From: DATLSM01 sp049585815
GTDB taxonomy: Bacteria; Actinomycetota; Thermoleophilia; Solirubrobacterales; 70-9
DNA: 25,470 nucleotides
Reading direction: 5' to 3'
Assembly (NCBI GenBank): GCA_049585815.1
Contig: JBAVAR010000140.1
Location: 1-25,470 of the forward strand
The notes beneath the pieces are model-generated. The model did no database searches, was not told where the DNA came from, and saw nothing but the letters and a program-made list of their open reading frames with translations. Below, piece by piece: positions 14,726 to 21,361 of this stretch; within the stretch, counting starts at the first letter, position 1; every line of letters starts with the position of its first letter. Made by a program: the position numbers and the translations under genes.

Positions 14726-15391
14726 TCAGCGGACCGCCCCCACCAACCTCCCATGCAGCGCTCGAGCCTCCTCCACCGACATCACCGGCTTGCACCGCTC
14801 CAGGTACCCCGCGAACATCCGCGCCGGCAGGACCGTCACCCCTCTGCGTCGTGCCGGCACCGATCCAACAAGGTACGCCTCGCTGAACACCAGCAGCGCC
14901 TGAACGTCCATGCCGCTGATCCGCTCGATCAGCTTGTCCTCCGCGTAGGCCTGTTTCAACCACCTCGGGTCGAGCCGGTCGACCGAGATGCGTCCTCGGT
15001 GGCTCTTCGTCTCGATCGTAAAGATCCCGCCCGGCCCGACCACGACGTGATCGACGTTGCCCCGGCCCAGCGAGATGTCATGGATCGCCAGCCAGCCCTC
15101 ACCGACGAGCCCGTCGAGTACCGCCCCGACGGTCTCCTCGCCCCGCGCCCCCTGCAACCAGCGATCGAACCGCAGGCCCGCGCTTCGATCGGCGAGGACC
15201 AGTACTCCGATCATGACCAGTGCCACCGCGGCCAACGCCCATTCGCGCATCCCAAGCACCACGATGGCGAAGAGCAGCACCATCAGCACGAAGCCGCCCA
15301 CAGCCAGCATCCGTGTCGCGATCTCCCGCGCGTGCGCCCGGGCATGCTGTCCCGCCCTCCGCGGCCCGCCATTCAGCGATTCGCTCTCCAT
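14726..15391 (-). CDS. Membrane-anchored NERD-domain protein
   Basis: The start is taken as ATG 15391 (a TTG lies one codon upstream). The 221-residue protein has two N-terminal hydrophobic helices (about 29-47 and 50-67). A NERD (nuclease-related) domain follows, with GARGEE (81-86), a conserved Asp in GNVDHVVVGPGGIF (D114) and ETKSHRG with the E127-x-K129 pair. NERD domains have a PD-(D/E)XK-like fold, and the key residues are intact here. They occur in putative nucleases, often tied to membranes or stress systems, and few have been tested biochemically. A shorter, broken relative lies at 19240-19345. Confidence 0.85.
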   Translation of the reverse strand: MESESLNGGPRRAGQHARAHAREIATRMLAVGGFVLMVLLFAIVVLGMREWALAAVALVMIGVLVLADRSAGLRFDRWLQGARGEETVGAVLDGLVGEGWLAIHDISLGRGNVDHVVVGPGGIFTIETKSHRGRISVDRLDPRWLKQAYAEDKLIERISGMDVQALLVFSEAYLVGSVPARRRGVTVLPARMFAGYLERCKPVMSVEEARALHGRLVGAVR

Positions 15392-15465
15392 CAATTATCG
15401 AATCGGCTCACTCAACCAGCGTCGTGAGACTTGCAAGCCGAACCGGCACCAATTCGGCGCACAAA

Positions 15466-16011
15466 CTAGTCGCGCAGTTTCGGAATTGCCGCCCGCCAAA
15501 AAGTCATATCCTTCTTGACTGCTTCGAGGTAGTCGTGCTCAGGTGTGCGCAAGTCCTTGTAGTCGATTCCTGTGATGTTCATGCTGGCGTCGGTGTCGAG
15601 AGGTGTCGCCTCCCACGCCTCGTGCATGTACGTTCCGGCGATGCGGCGGGTTTCCGTGACCAGCACGTCGTATTTTGTTGATACGGCTCTCGATTCGGTG
15701 CTAATCTGCGCGCCGTAATTGTTCAACGCCTCTTGAACGGTGTGCAACGCTGCCGCGATTCTCAAGCGTTCTTCGCCTCCGGTCTCCTCATGGCCGGGTG
15801 TTGAAGGTCGCCGTCGACGGATAATATAAGGGAACTCTTGGTAGGAGACAACTGCCGAGTAAGCATCGGCATACAGCTTCTGAAGCCGAGTACGCTCAGT
15901 CCGAACACCGTTTACGAACCAGGTGATGACACCACCCGCTGCAGTACCGACGCTCACTATCGCAGCTATTACGATCGGGATGACTGTCCACAAACTGGCC
16001 GAAGCAATCAC
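15466..16011 (-). CDS. Single-pass membrane protein; candidate partner of the NTase/E2 system
   Basis: I prefer GTG 16011, because AAGGAGA lies 7 bases upstream; the longer frame to 16122 has no such site. The 181-residue protein has one hydrophobic segment (about 9-33), then RTERTRLQKLYADAYSAVVS and a helix-rich soluble domain (residues 37-181) with EFPYIIRRRR and EALNNYGAQIS. The topology, a short N-terminus with one membrane helix and a cytoplasmic helical domain, would fit a membrane-acting effector, but no known CBASS effector domain (such as Cap14/Cap15, TM-SAVED or 2TM) is recognisable. It lies on the same strand as the repressor/peptidase pair, separated by 267 bases. Confidence 0.65.
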   Translation of the reverse strand: MIASASLWTVIPIVIAAIVSVGTAAGGVITWFVNGVRTERTRLQKLYADAYSAVVSYQEFPYIIRRRRPSTPGHEETGGEERLRIAAALHTVQEALNNYGAQISTESRAVSTKYDVLVTETRRIAGTYMHEAWEATPLDTDASMNITGIDYKDLRTPEHDYLEAVKKDMTFWRAAIPKLRD

Positions 16012-16278
16012 GCGGTCTCCTTGACTTCGTCCGAGTTTATGCGGGTCCTCGGCTCGGGTCAACTCCCTATTCAGGTCTCGTGCGCGAGGCTGTGCGAATC
16101 GAAAGCCTACCGCGCCCGGCAAATATGCGCACGTGACCTGTTATCAGGTCGCGCCTTGCATTGTATCCGAGAGAACATTATCGATCACGCCAACTGTCTG
16201 GGGACTTCGCCCAGTATCCACATTGCCTATCGACTGTCGTTGTCGCGGTACCAGTCTCACGAATCGATACCGTCCGGC
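16012..16278. promoter_or_regulatory. Intergenic region with palindrome GACCTG-N4-CAGGTC and an operator half-site
   Basis: No gene is visible. A perfect 6-bp-arm palindrome (16135-16150) sits about 125 bases upstream of the membrane protein start. Just beyond it on the minus strand is TACAAT, a plausible -10, without a clear -35. AGAGAAC at 16170-16176 matches one arm of the operator repeated in the NTase/ImmA promoter region, so the same repressor could act here. That link is inference. Confidence 0.35.
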
Positions 16279-16701
16279 CTAACCTGACGCCTTCCCCCTT
16301 CGTCGGACTCGATCAGGAATCGATCTTTTGATTGCGTTCCAAATAAAGGACCAGTCCTCCGGACGCTCGGGTTGCTTGCCGCGGAAGTTGATCTGAGCCA
16401 GCATCGCCCGATCCCGCTCTCCCAGCCCCTCCTTCTCAGCGAACTCAACTAGTGAAGGCGGCAGGTCTGTGGGTTCCTCGATAAGGATCGCTTTGCCCAT
16501 CAGTGTTGACATCGAGGTCCCTAGTGCGCGAGAGATCTTGTACAGCGTGTTCGCCGACGGGCGAGCCTCAACATCGCCTTTCTCAAGCTTCCATAGGTAG
16601 CCCTTGCTGATCCCCGCGTCGTCGGCAAGCTGGCTTAAAGAACGTTCGCTCTCTTCGCGGCGGCGCTTGATCTCCTGGCCGATCCTGGCAACCTCAGCCA
16701 C
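16279..16701 (-). CDS. XRE-family transcriptional regulator
   Basis: This 140-residue protein has an N-terminal helix-turn-helix of the XRE/Cro type (about residues 6-65): IGQEIKRRREESERSLSQLA, DDAGISKGYLWKLEKGD as turn and recognition helix, then NTLYKISRALGTSMSTLMG. The C-terminal tail (residues 75-140) has PPSLVEFAEKEGL followed later by RPEDWSFIWNAIKRSI, commonly seen in regulators paired with ImmA/IrrE peptidases. It starts with GTG, overlapping the peptidase stop by 8 bases. By the known logic of such pairs it should repress the divergent promoter and be inactivated by cleavage, and the palindromes at 17572-17648 are its likely targets. Confidence 0.9.
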   Translation of the reverse strand: MAEVARIGQEIKRRREESERSLSQLADDAGISKGYLWKLEKGDVEARPSANTLYKISRALGTSMSTLMGKAILIEEPTDLPPSLVEFAEKEGLGERDRAMLAQINFRGKQPERPEDWSFIWNAIKRSIPDRVRRRGKASG

Positions 16702-17569
16702 GGCTCGTACCCACCCGTCGGAAAAGCGCCATCACACGCTCCCGCTGTTCGCCGTCTCGTTGGTAGCGGAAAAGGCGTGCCGTCAGTTCGATGTTGCCAT
16801 CGCTCTCCAAGCCAAACTCCTCCAACCCTGCCTTCTCTGTAATTAACTCGCCATTCCACGCACGTGCCAGCGCGCCGTCCTCGGCGGCTGACTTATTGGG
16901 CGGGATGAACGGCCAGGCTCCGTAGGGATCGGGCAACGCAGAGACAACTCTGAGCTTGACGACTGCCTCCGGATCGCTACGCTCTTCCTGGCGGAGCCCA
17001 GGTTCAAGGATTACCACAAGTGTCGGCTCGGGCCAGAAGAAGCCGAAGCGATAAGCGGTTGCCTCGCGACTGGCTTCGTAGATGTCGGCCAGATCGAGCA
17101 CGGAGTCGATACCGAAGTCCGAGTTCAGTGTTGCTGGCTCAAAGTAGGCCCCTGGCAGCAGCAGCTCGGCTGCGGCGGCATCGGCGAGCGACTCGGGGTC
17201 GCTTGTCGCCCGCCGTGCGGCGCTCGGGGTCACGCAACGGAAGAGGCGCATCTCGCGATAGCCGGGCTGGAACGTGTGGCCGACCTCGTGGAAGCCAGTG
17301 AAGCGCCGTCGCCGCGGCGAGTCGGCTGCCCGCAGGCGCATCTCGAGGCTCCGAGAGCCGGGCCCAAGTGACCCCGCCTGCGACATCTCGACGACCTTGA
17401 TATCGGGGATGTCGCGATAGGAGGCGACGAGCTCAAGCGGAATCGGTGGCTTGGCATCGACGTCCCTGATGAGACGGGCGGCGATGTCGGCGATCAGTTC
17501 GCCGTCGCTCTTGCACGGCGACAGTCGCCGCTCGGCCTCAAGCAGGGAGGGATCTTGCTGGCCCGGCAT
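16694..17569 (-). CDS. ImmA/IrrE-family metallopeptidase
   Basis: This 291-residue protein has the zinc motif HEVGH at 94-98 (in FTGFHEVGHTFQPGY) and the downstream block PESLADAAAAELLLPGAYF (125-143), whose Glu126 is the expected third ligand. This is the arrangement of ImmA and IrrE, peptidases that cleave XRE-type repressors in response to DNA damage or phage. The C-terminal half (150-291) is a longer sensor-like region with hydrophobic strands (TAYRFGFFWPEPTLVVILEP). The ATG lies only two bases from an operator palindrome and has no ribosome binding site, which suggests a leaderless or very short-leader mRNA. The gene is translationally coupled to the XRE gene. Confidence 0.88.
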   Translation of the reverse strand: MPGQQDPSLLEAERRLSPCKSDGELIADIAARLIRDVDAKPPIPLELVASYRDIPDIKVVEMSQAGSLGPGSRSLEMRLRAADSPRRRRFTGFHEVGHTFQPGYREMRLFRCVTPSAARRATSDPESLADAAAAELLLPGAYFEPATLNSDFGIDSVLDLADIYEASREATAYRFGFFWPEPTLVVILEPGLRQEERSDPEAVVKLRVVSALPDPYGAWPFIPPNKSAAEDGALARAWNGELITEKAGLEEFGLESDGNIELTARLFRYQRDGEQRERVMALFRRVGTSRG

Positions 17570-17571
17570 CG

Positions 17572-17648
17572 TTCTCTGAAGAGAAAATAGACGTTCTCGC
17601 GGAGCGAACCCAGTTTGCTAATGTAAGTGCGTTCTCTTCAGAGAACGC
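17572..17648. promoter_or_regulatory. Divergent promoter region with repeated operator palindromes
   Basis: TTCTCT-GA-AGAGAA lies at 17572-17585, next to the ImmA start. The 20-bp perfect palindrome GCGTTCTCTTCAGAGAACGC lies at 17629-17648, before the nucleotidyltransferase. The 14-bp core is identical in the two sites when one is read on the other strand. A third, imperfect element (GTTCTC-N5-GCGAAC, 17593-17609) lies between them. Binding of a dimeric repressor at both outer sites would shut both directions; the XRE protein encoded next door is the obvious candidate. Confidence 0.8.
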
Positions 17649-17680
17649 ACACGTTCACCCAACAAGATCGCGAGGACCAG

Positions 17681-18775
17681 ATGTTGACCAAGACGAACAA
17701 GCATAAAGGCGGAGCCGCAACTCCAGGAGACGTCGCCCTCGCTGAGATCTTGGAGGAGATCGCGGTCCCGATGGCAGTGCTAGAAGAGGCCCGCCGGCGT
17801 CGCGACCAGGTCCTTGCGATCGCTGAAAGCCATGATGCCGCACGCGACGGCGCCGGCTTTCCCTCGGGCAGCGTTGCCCACGGGACTACCAACCGCCCGC
17901 TTGAGGACGCAGACTGCGGAGTCAAGGTCAACCGTCGCTACGAGGCATTCCGCGTCTTCGGCCCCGACGCCGAGGAGGACCAAGGCCCGGAGGCCTTCAT
18001 TCAGCTCTTCTCTCAGTACGTGCTGCCGGAGTTGCGCCGCCGCTATCCGCGTGCTGAGGTAGACCTCGAGGGCAACCGGGCGATTAAGTTCCTCTTCAAC
18101 GAGCCGGTCGAGATCGACGAGTGGGGCGCTGTTGACCCCTACGTTGAGTTGATCGTCGGCCTCGACCGGGTCGACGCGCCCGGCATTTGGATTCCCAACC
18201 GCCGTCGCCGCGAGTGGGACCCTGCGGACCCCGAGCTGCACACCGACCTGATGACGCTACGCGACCCGCGCCCGATGCGGGTGCTGCGAGCCCACATCCT
18301 GCGACTCGCCAAGCGCGCCGTCAAGCGCGACGGCGCGAACGGCGGCGTCGCGGTGATGTGCTCATGGAACCTGAGCGCCTTGGCGCTTGAGTTCGTCACT
18401 GAAACTGGCCCACTCGGTCCGGCGCTGCTCGCTTTTCTGCGCACCGCCTCAGAGAGCATCTCCGCGGGCCTCACCCAGGATCCAGCGCCCGCGGTTGTCG
18501 AGCCGATCGGGCTGCCCGATGGTGTCACCCAAGAGCAGGCCTCGCGGCGGCTCGCCGAAATGGCCACGGTCGTCGAAGCTGCCCTCTGCGCCCACTCCAA
18601 AGAGGGCGCTCGCGCTCATCTCGAAGTCCTCTTCGGTCCCGAGATCGAAGGCATCCTCGCCCGCGAGCGCAAGCGGCTCGGCCAGGGCCTGCGGGGTGGC
18701 GACAGCGCCGCCCTCACCGCCGCGCTGGGCGCTGCGCGTACGCTGAAGCCAACCCGCTCGGGTGGCAGTAGTTGA
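17681..18775 (+). CDS. Pol-beta-fold nucleotidyltransferase, CD-NTase-like
   Basis: The start is ATG 17681 with GAGG upstream; a longer GTG frame would run through the operator. The 364-residue protein carries the nucleotidyltransferase core: G63-S64 in PSGSVAHGTTNRP, D77-x-D79 in LEDADCGV, and a third Asp, D152, in AVDPYVELIVGLD. A helical C-terminal domain follows (about 185-364). The layout and length fit CD-NTases, which make cyclic oligonucleotide alarms in CBASS immunity, but other pol-beta families cannot be ruled out by eye. The stop overlaps the E2-like gene (TTGA), matching the CD-NTase plus E2 pairing of type II short CBASS, in which the E2 conjugates or primes the synthase. Confidence 0.75.
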   Translation: MLTKTNKHKGGAATPGDVALAEILEEIAVPMAVLEEARRRRDQVLAIAESHDAARDGAGFPSGSVAHGTTNRPLEDADCGVKVNRRYEAFRVFGPDAEEDQGPEAFIQLFSQYVLPELRRRYPRAEVDLEGNRAIKFLFNEPVEIDEWGAVDPYVELIVGLDRVDAPGIWIPNRRRREWDPADPELHTDLMTLRDPRPMRVLRAHILRLAKRAVKRDGANGGVAVMCSWNLSALALEFVTETGPLGPALLAFLRTASESISAGLTQDPAPAVVEPIGLPDGVTQEQASRRLAEMATVVEAALCAHSKEGARAHLEVLFGPEIEGILARERKRLGQGLRGGDSAALTAALGAARTLKPTRSGGSS

Positions 18776-19239
18776 TCCGCTTGCATCGCCACGAGAGTGC
18801 CGGCGAAGTCGTCTACGACATCGCCGGCCAGTTTCTGCTCGAGGCCGATGCGCGTCGTGAGGGCATCGTGCTCGGGCGTGAGTTTGGCGATGGCGTGCTT
18901 AGCTATCGCTTCGCGGTCGGCCTGCCTGCGACGAGCCAGGAGCGGCAGCTGCACGTTGACTTTTCCCCCGGCCGCCCTACCGTGACCGTTTATGCCGACG
19001 GCCACCGATGCCTGCGCCATCGGTGGCCGGATGGCTCACTTTGCATGTGGGATCCCGAGGCGGCCGAGGTGGAGCGCTGGGTGCTCGGCGACGGGCTGCC
19101 TGCACTGGCAACCCACGCGAGGCTTCACCTGTACTGCGAGGCGGAGTGCAGGGCGGGAAAGCCGTGGCCGAAGGCCGAGATGGCCGGCGAGCACCCGCGC
19201 AAACGCCACTGTCCCAGCTGCCGCGGCCACGGCCAATGA
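18772..19239 (+). CDS. E2-like ubiquitin-conjugating-fold protein
   Basis: TTG at 18772 overlaps the NTase stop by 4 bases. The 155-residue protein has strands HVDFSPGRPTVTVYAD followed by HRWPDGSLCMW, in which Cys91 sits where prokaryotic E2-like proteins of CBASS and related sets carry the catalytic Cys. A W-V-L-G-D-G-L helix region and HLYCEAECRAGKPWP-x-EMAGEHP close the fold. A C-terminal C147-x2-C150 pair could bind metal. No E1 or JAB-type peptidase gene is present, as expected for a short E2-only version. The last residues run straight into a broken NERD copy, so the natural C-terminus may have been altered. Confidence 0.7.
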   Translation: MIRLHRHESAGEVVYDIAGQFLLEADARREGIVLGREFGDGVLSYRFAVGLPATSQERQLHVDFSPGRPTVTVYADGHRCLRHRWPDGSLCMWDPEAAEVERWVLGDGLPALATHARLHLYCEAECRAGKPWPKAEMAGEHPRKRHCPSCRGHGQ

Positions 19240-19345
19240 TCGACGTTGCCGGGACCCAGCTAGACGTTGTGGATCGCCAGCCACCCCACATCGGCCAACC
19301 CGCCCAGCACCGCCCCGACACTCTCCTCGCCCCGCACCCCGAGCT
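19240..19345 (-). pseudogene. NERD-domain gene fragment with stop codon
   Basis: The minus strand reads VRGEESVGAVLGGLADVGWL, AIHNV, an in-frame TAG, LGPGNVDH. This aligns with GARGEETVGAVLDGLVGEGW, LAIHDI, SLGRGNVDH of the intact NERD protein at 14726-15391. DNA identity is also evident (for example GATCGACGTTGCC in both). Only about 35 codons remain, ending within the last bases of the E2 gene. It shows that an ancestral NERD gene was cut at the junction between the E2 gene and the recombinase pair. Confidence 0.85.
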
Positions 19346-19357
19346 CCCGAAGCTGGG

Positions 19358-21358
19358 TCACGCGGGCCCCTTCACCCCAACCCGCTCCCTCCAGTACGCC
19401 AACCCGCCGTGTCCGTGCATCGCCGTGAAGAGCGGCCGGCGGCCGGCGTCCTTGAATTCATTTTCAGTCGGGAAGGCCCCGCGCCCCGCCAGGAACTCGG
19501 CCAGCTCCCGCTCGATCCGCTCCTCCGACCACGGCCTCGGTTGCTTCTTGTACCTGAGACCGAACCGACCCGCCCAGATCTCTGCGCCCCCGTGGTAGCG
19601 CAGAGCGAAGCAGACCGGCCCCATCCCCGCCGCTTCGAACTCCTGCAGGCTCGGCCACTTCTCCCGCCCCTTCAGGAACGGCGCCAACGCATCGTGCACC
19701 TTTGTCTCGTTCCACTTGACGATTCCCCTCGGAACCCTCACCCCGAATTTGCCTCCCCAGTAGTACGGCCCTCCCCAGGCAAGCGTCTGGGCGTGCAGCC
19801 GCCCCAGGCCGGCATCCGCAAACTCGCCGTACTCCGGCCACACCTCGCGCCCGGCCAGGAACTCGCCCAGCTCCTTCGCCAGCCGCTTCCTCGACCACGG
19901 CTTAGTCCCCGGCAGTTTGCTGGCGCCGCTCCCGCCACGCTTGAATTCCCGCAGCCTCTCCCTCGCCTCGCCGGGCAGCGGTCCCCGCCCCCGCCTGAAG
20001 AGCCACGCCCGCTCGCTCGCCGGCCCTGAGCCCGCCTCGATCACCACGTAATCGACCAGCTCCCTGACGACGCCGCAGCGCTCTTCCCTACTCATCTCTT
20101 TCCAACCAGCCTCGCTCACGCCCAAATCCAATCCCGGCTCTTCCATCGCCCTCCTGGCTCGTGCCAGCTCCAGCAGCGCCCGCTCGTTCAGCCGCTGCCG
20201 CTTCGCCATCCCTGCCTCGAAGGACTGCGCCCCGAGCGTCCTCTTCAGTCGGGGGTTCTCGCCGTAGGCGTCCAGGTCCTCCAATGTCGCTTCGGCGGCG
20301 GCACGGCATTTCTCCACCGCCGCCTGGCACCTCTTTATCACCGCCGGGCTGGGGCCCACTGATGTCCGATCGCGCCGCTGGAAGATGAACTCTTCGATCA
20401 GCGGATCGAGCTCTTCCGCCGCCACGTGCGCGGGTGCCGCGCAGCTCCCGTCCGCCGTTCTGCAGCTGTAGCTGTTTGAGCCCTTGTAGCTTGATGCCGG
20501 TTGCGGAGCCGCCATCGCCCGCCCGCAGCTGGCGCACCTGATCAGGCCCGCCGCCAGGCCACCGAGCCGGTTGGTCTGAGTCATTGGTAGGCCCTGGCAC
20601 TCCTGCCAACTCGCCGCATCGATGATCGGCTCATGCGCACTCCGATTGTGGTGGGATCCCGAGTAGGCCTCCCCCCGGTATGCCGGGTCGGAGACAATGC
20701 GCATCATCATCGGCCGGTTGAAGCTGGCGCCCCGCCTCGGTTTGATCCCAGACCCATTCAGGAACTCGGCCAGCTCGTCATAGCTGGCTCCACGCCGGCG
20801 CCGCGCGAATACCTCCTTGACCAACTCCGCCTCCTCGGGTTCGATCCGCAGTCGCCGGTCCTGGCTCCGCCGATACCCGAACGGCCCCTCGCGGCCGACG
20901 TAGATCCCGCGCTCTATAGCCCGCCCGATCGCGATGTCCCAACTCGACCGCATCCGGTCGAGCTCCCACTCACCGATCGAGAACAGGGTCCTCGCCACCA
21001 GCTTTCCCGTCGGCGTGCTCAGGTCGACGCCGTCCTCGACGCTGACGAAGGTCCCGCCAGCTGCCTCGATCCTTGCGATCGAGCGCAGCCCATCGACCAC
21101 GGAGCGGGCGAAGCGATCGAATTTGGCCACCACGATCCCCTCCGACTCCCCGCTCTCCACCCGCCCGATCGCCCGCCTCAGCAGCGGTCGATTTGCTCGA
21201 GCACCGCTCTCGTCCATCTCCTCGAAGACCTCCCCAACTACGGCCCCATGCGATCTCGTCCACCCCTCGATCTCCTCTCGCTGCACCGACGGCGAGATGA
21301 AGCTTTCACCCTCCCGACCTCGGACTTCTGAGACGCGTATGTAGCCGTCTAGCAGCAC
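19358..21358 (-). CDS. Large serine recombinase with three C-terminal repeats (second of pair)
   Basis: This 666-residue protein starts with the resolvase/invertase domain: catalytic Ser10 in GYIRVSEV, FDRFARS at 80-86, and IGEWELDR at 128-135. A recombinase domain follows (about 155-265), then a zinc ribbon starting CASCGR (275-280) with Cys299 and Cys306, and a coiled coil (about 335-405). The tail holds three repeats at about 487-541, 547-603 and 609-663. Their pattern is W-S/N-x6-L-x2-FL-x-GR-x2-(W/F)P-x3-EF-x2-AG, ending in GG-x2-YW-x4-GV. Such units resemble small DNA-binding repeats seen with homing endonucleases. GTG start, three bases after the stop of its paralogue, so the two are co-expressed. 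Probably an integrase/transposase. Confidence 0.88.
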   Translation of the reverse strand: MLLDGYIRVSEVRGREGESFISPSVQREEIEGWTRSHGAVVGEVFEEMDESGARANRPLLRRAIGRVESGESEGIVVAKFDRFARSVVDGLRSIARIEAAGGTFVSVEDGVDLSTPTGKLVARTLFSIGEWELDRMRSSWDIAIGRAIERGIYVGREGPFGYRRSQDRRLRIEPEEAELVKEVFARRRRGASYDELAEFLNGSGIKPRRGASFNRPMMMRIVSDPAYRGEAYSGSHHNRSAHEPIIDAASWQECQGLPMTQTNRLGGLAAGLIRCASCGRAMAAPQPASSYKGSNSYSCRTADGSCAAPAHVAAEELDPLIEEFIFQRRDRTSVGPSPAVIKRCQAAVEKCRAAAEATLEDLDAYGENPRLKRTLGAQSFEAGMAKRQRLNERALLELARARRAMEEPGLDLGVSEAGWKEMSREERCGVVRELVDYVVIEAGSGPASERAWLFRRGRGPLPGEARERLREFKRGGSGASKLPGTKPWSRKRLAKELGEFLAGREVWPEYGEFADAGLGRLHAQTLAWGGPYYWGGKFGVRVPRGIVKWNETKVHDALAPFLKGREKWPSLQEFEAAGMGPVCFALRYHGGAEIWAGRFGLRYKKQPRPWSEERIERELAEFLAGRGAFPTENEFKDAGRRPLFTAMHGHGGLAYWRERVGVKGPA

Positions 21359-21361
21359 TCG

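Noticed and set aside
17627..17680. Upstream GTG start for the nucleotidyltransferase
   Set aside because: It would place the operator palindrome inside the coding region and has no ribosome binding site; ATG 17681 fits better.
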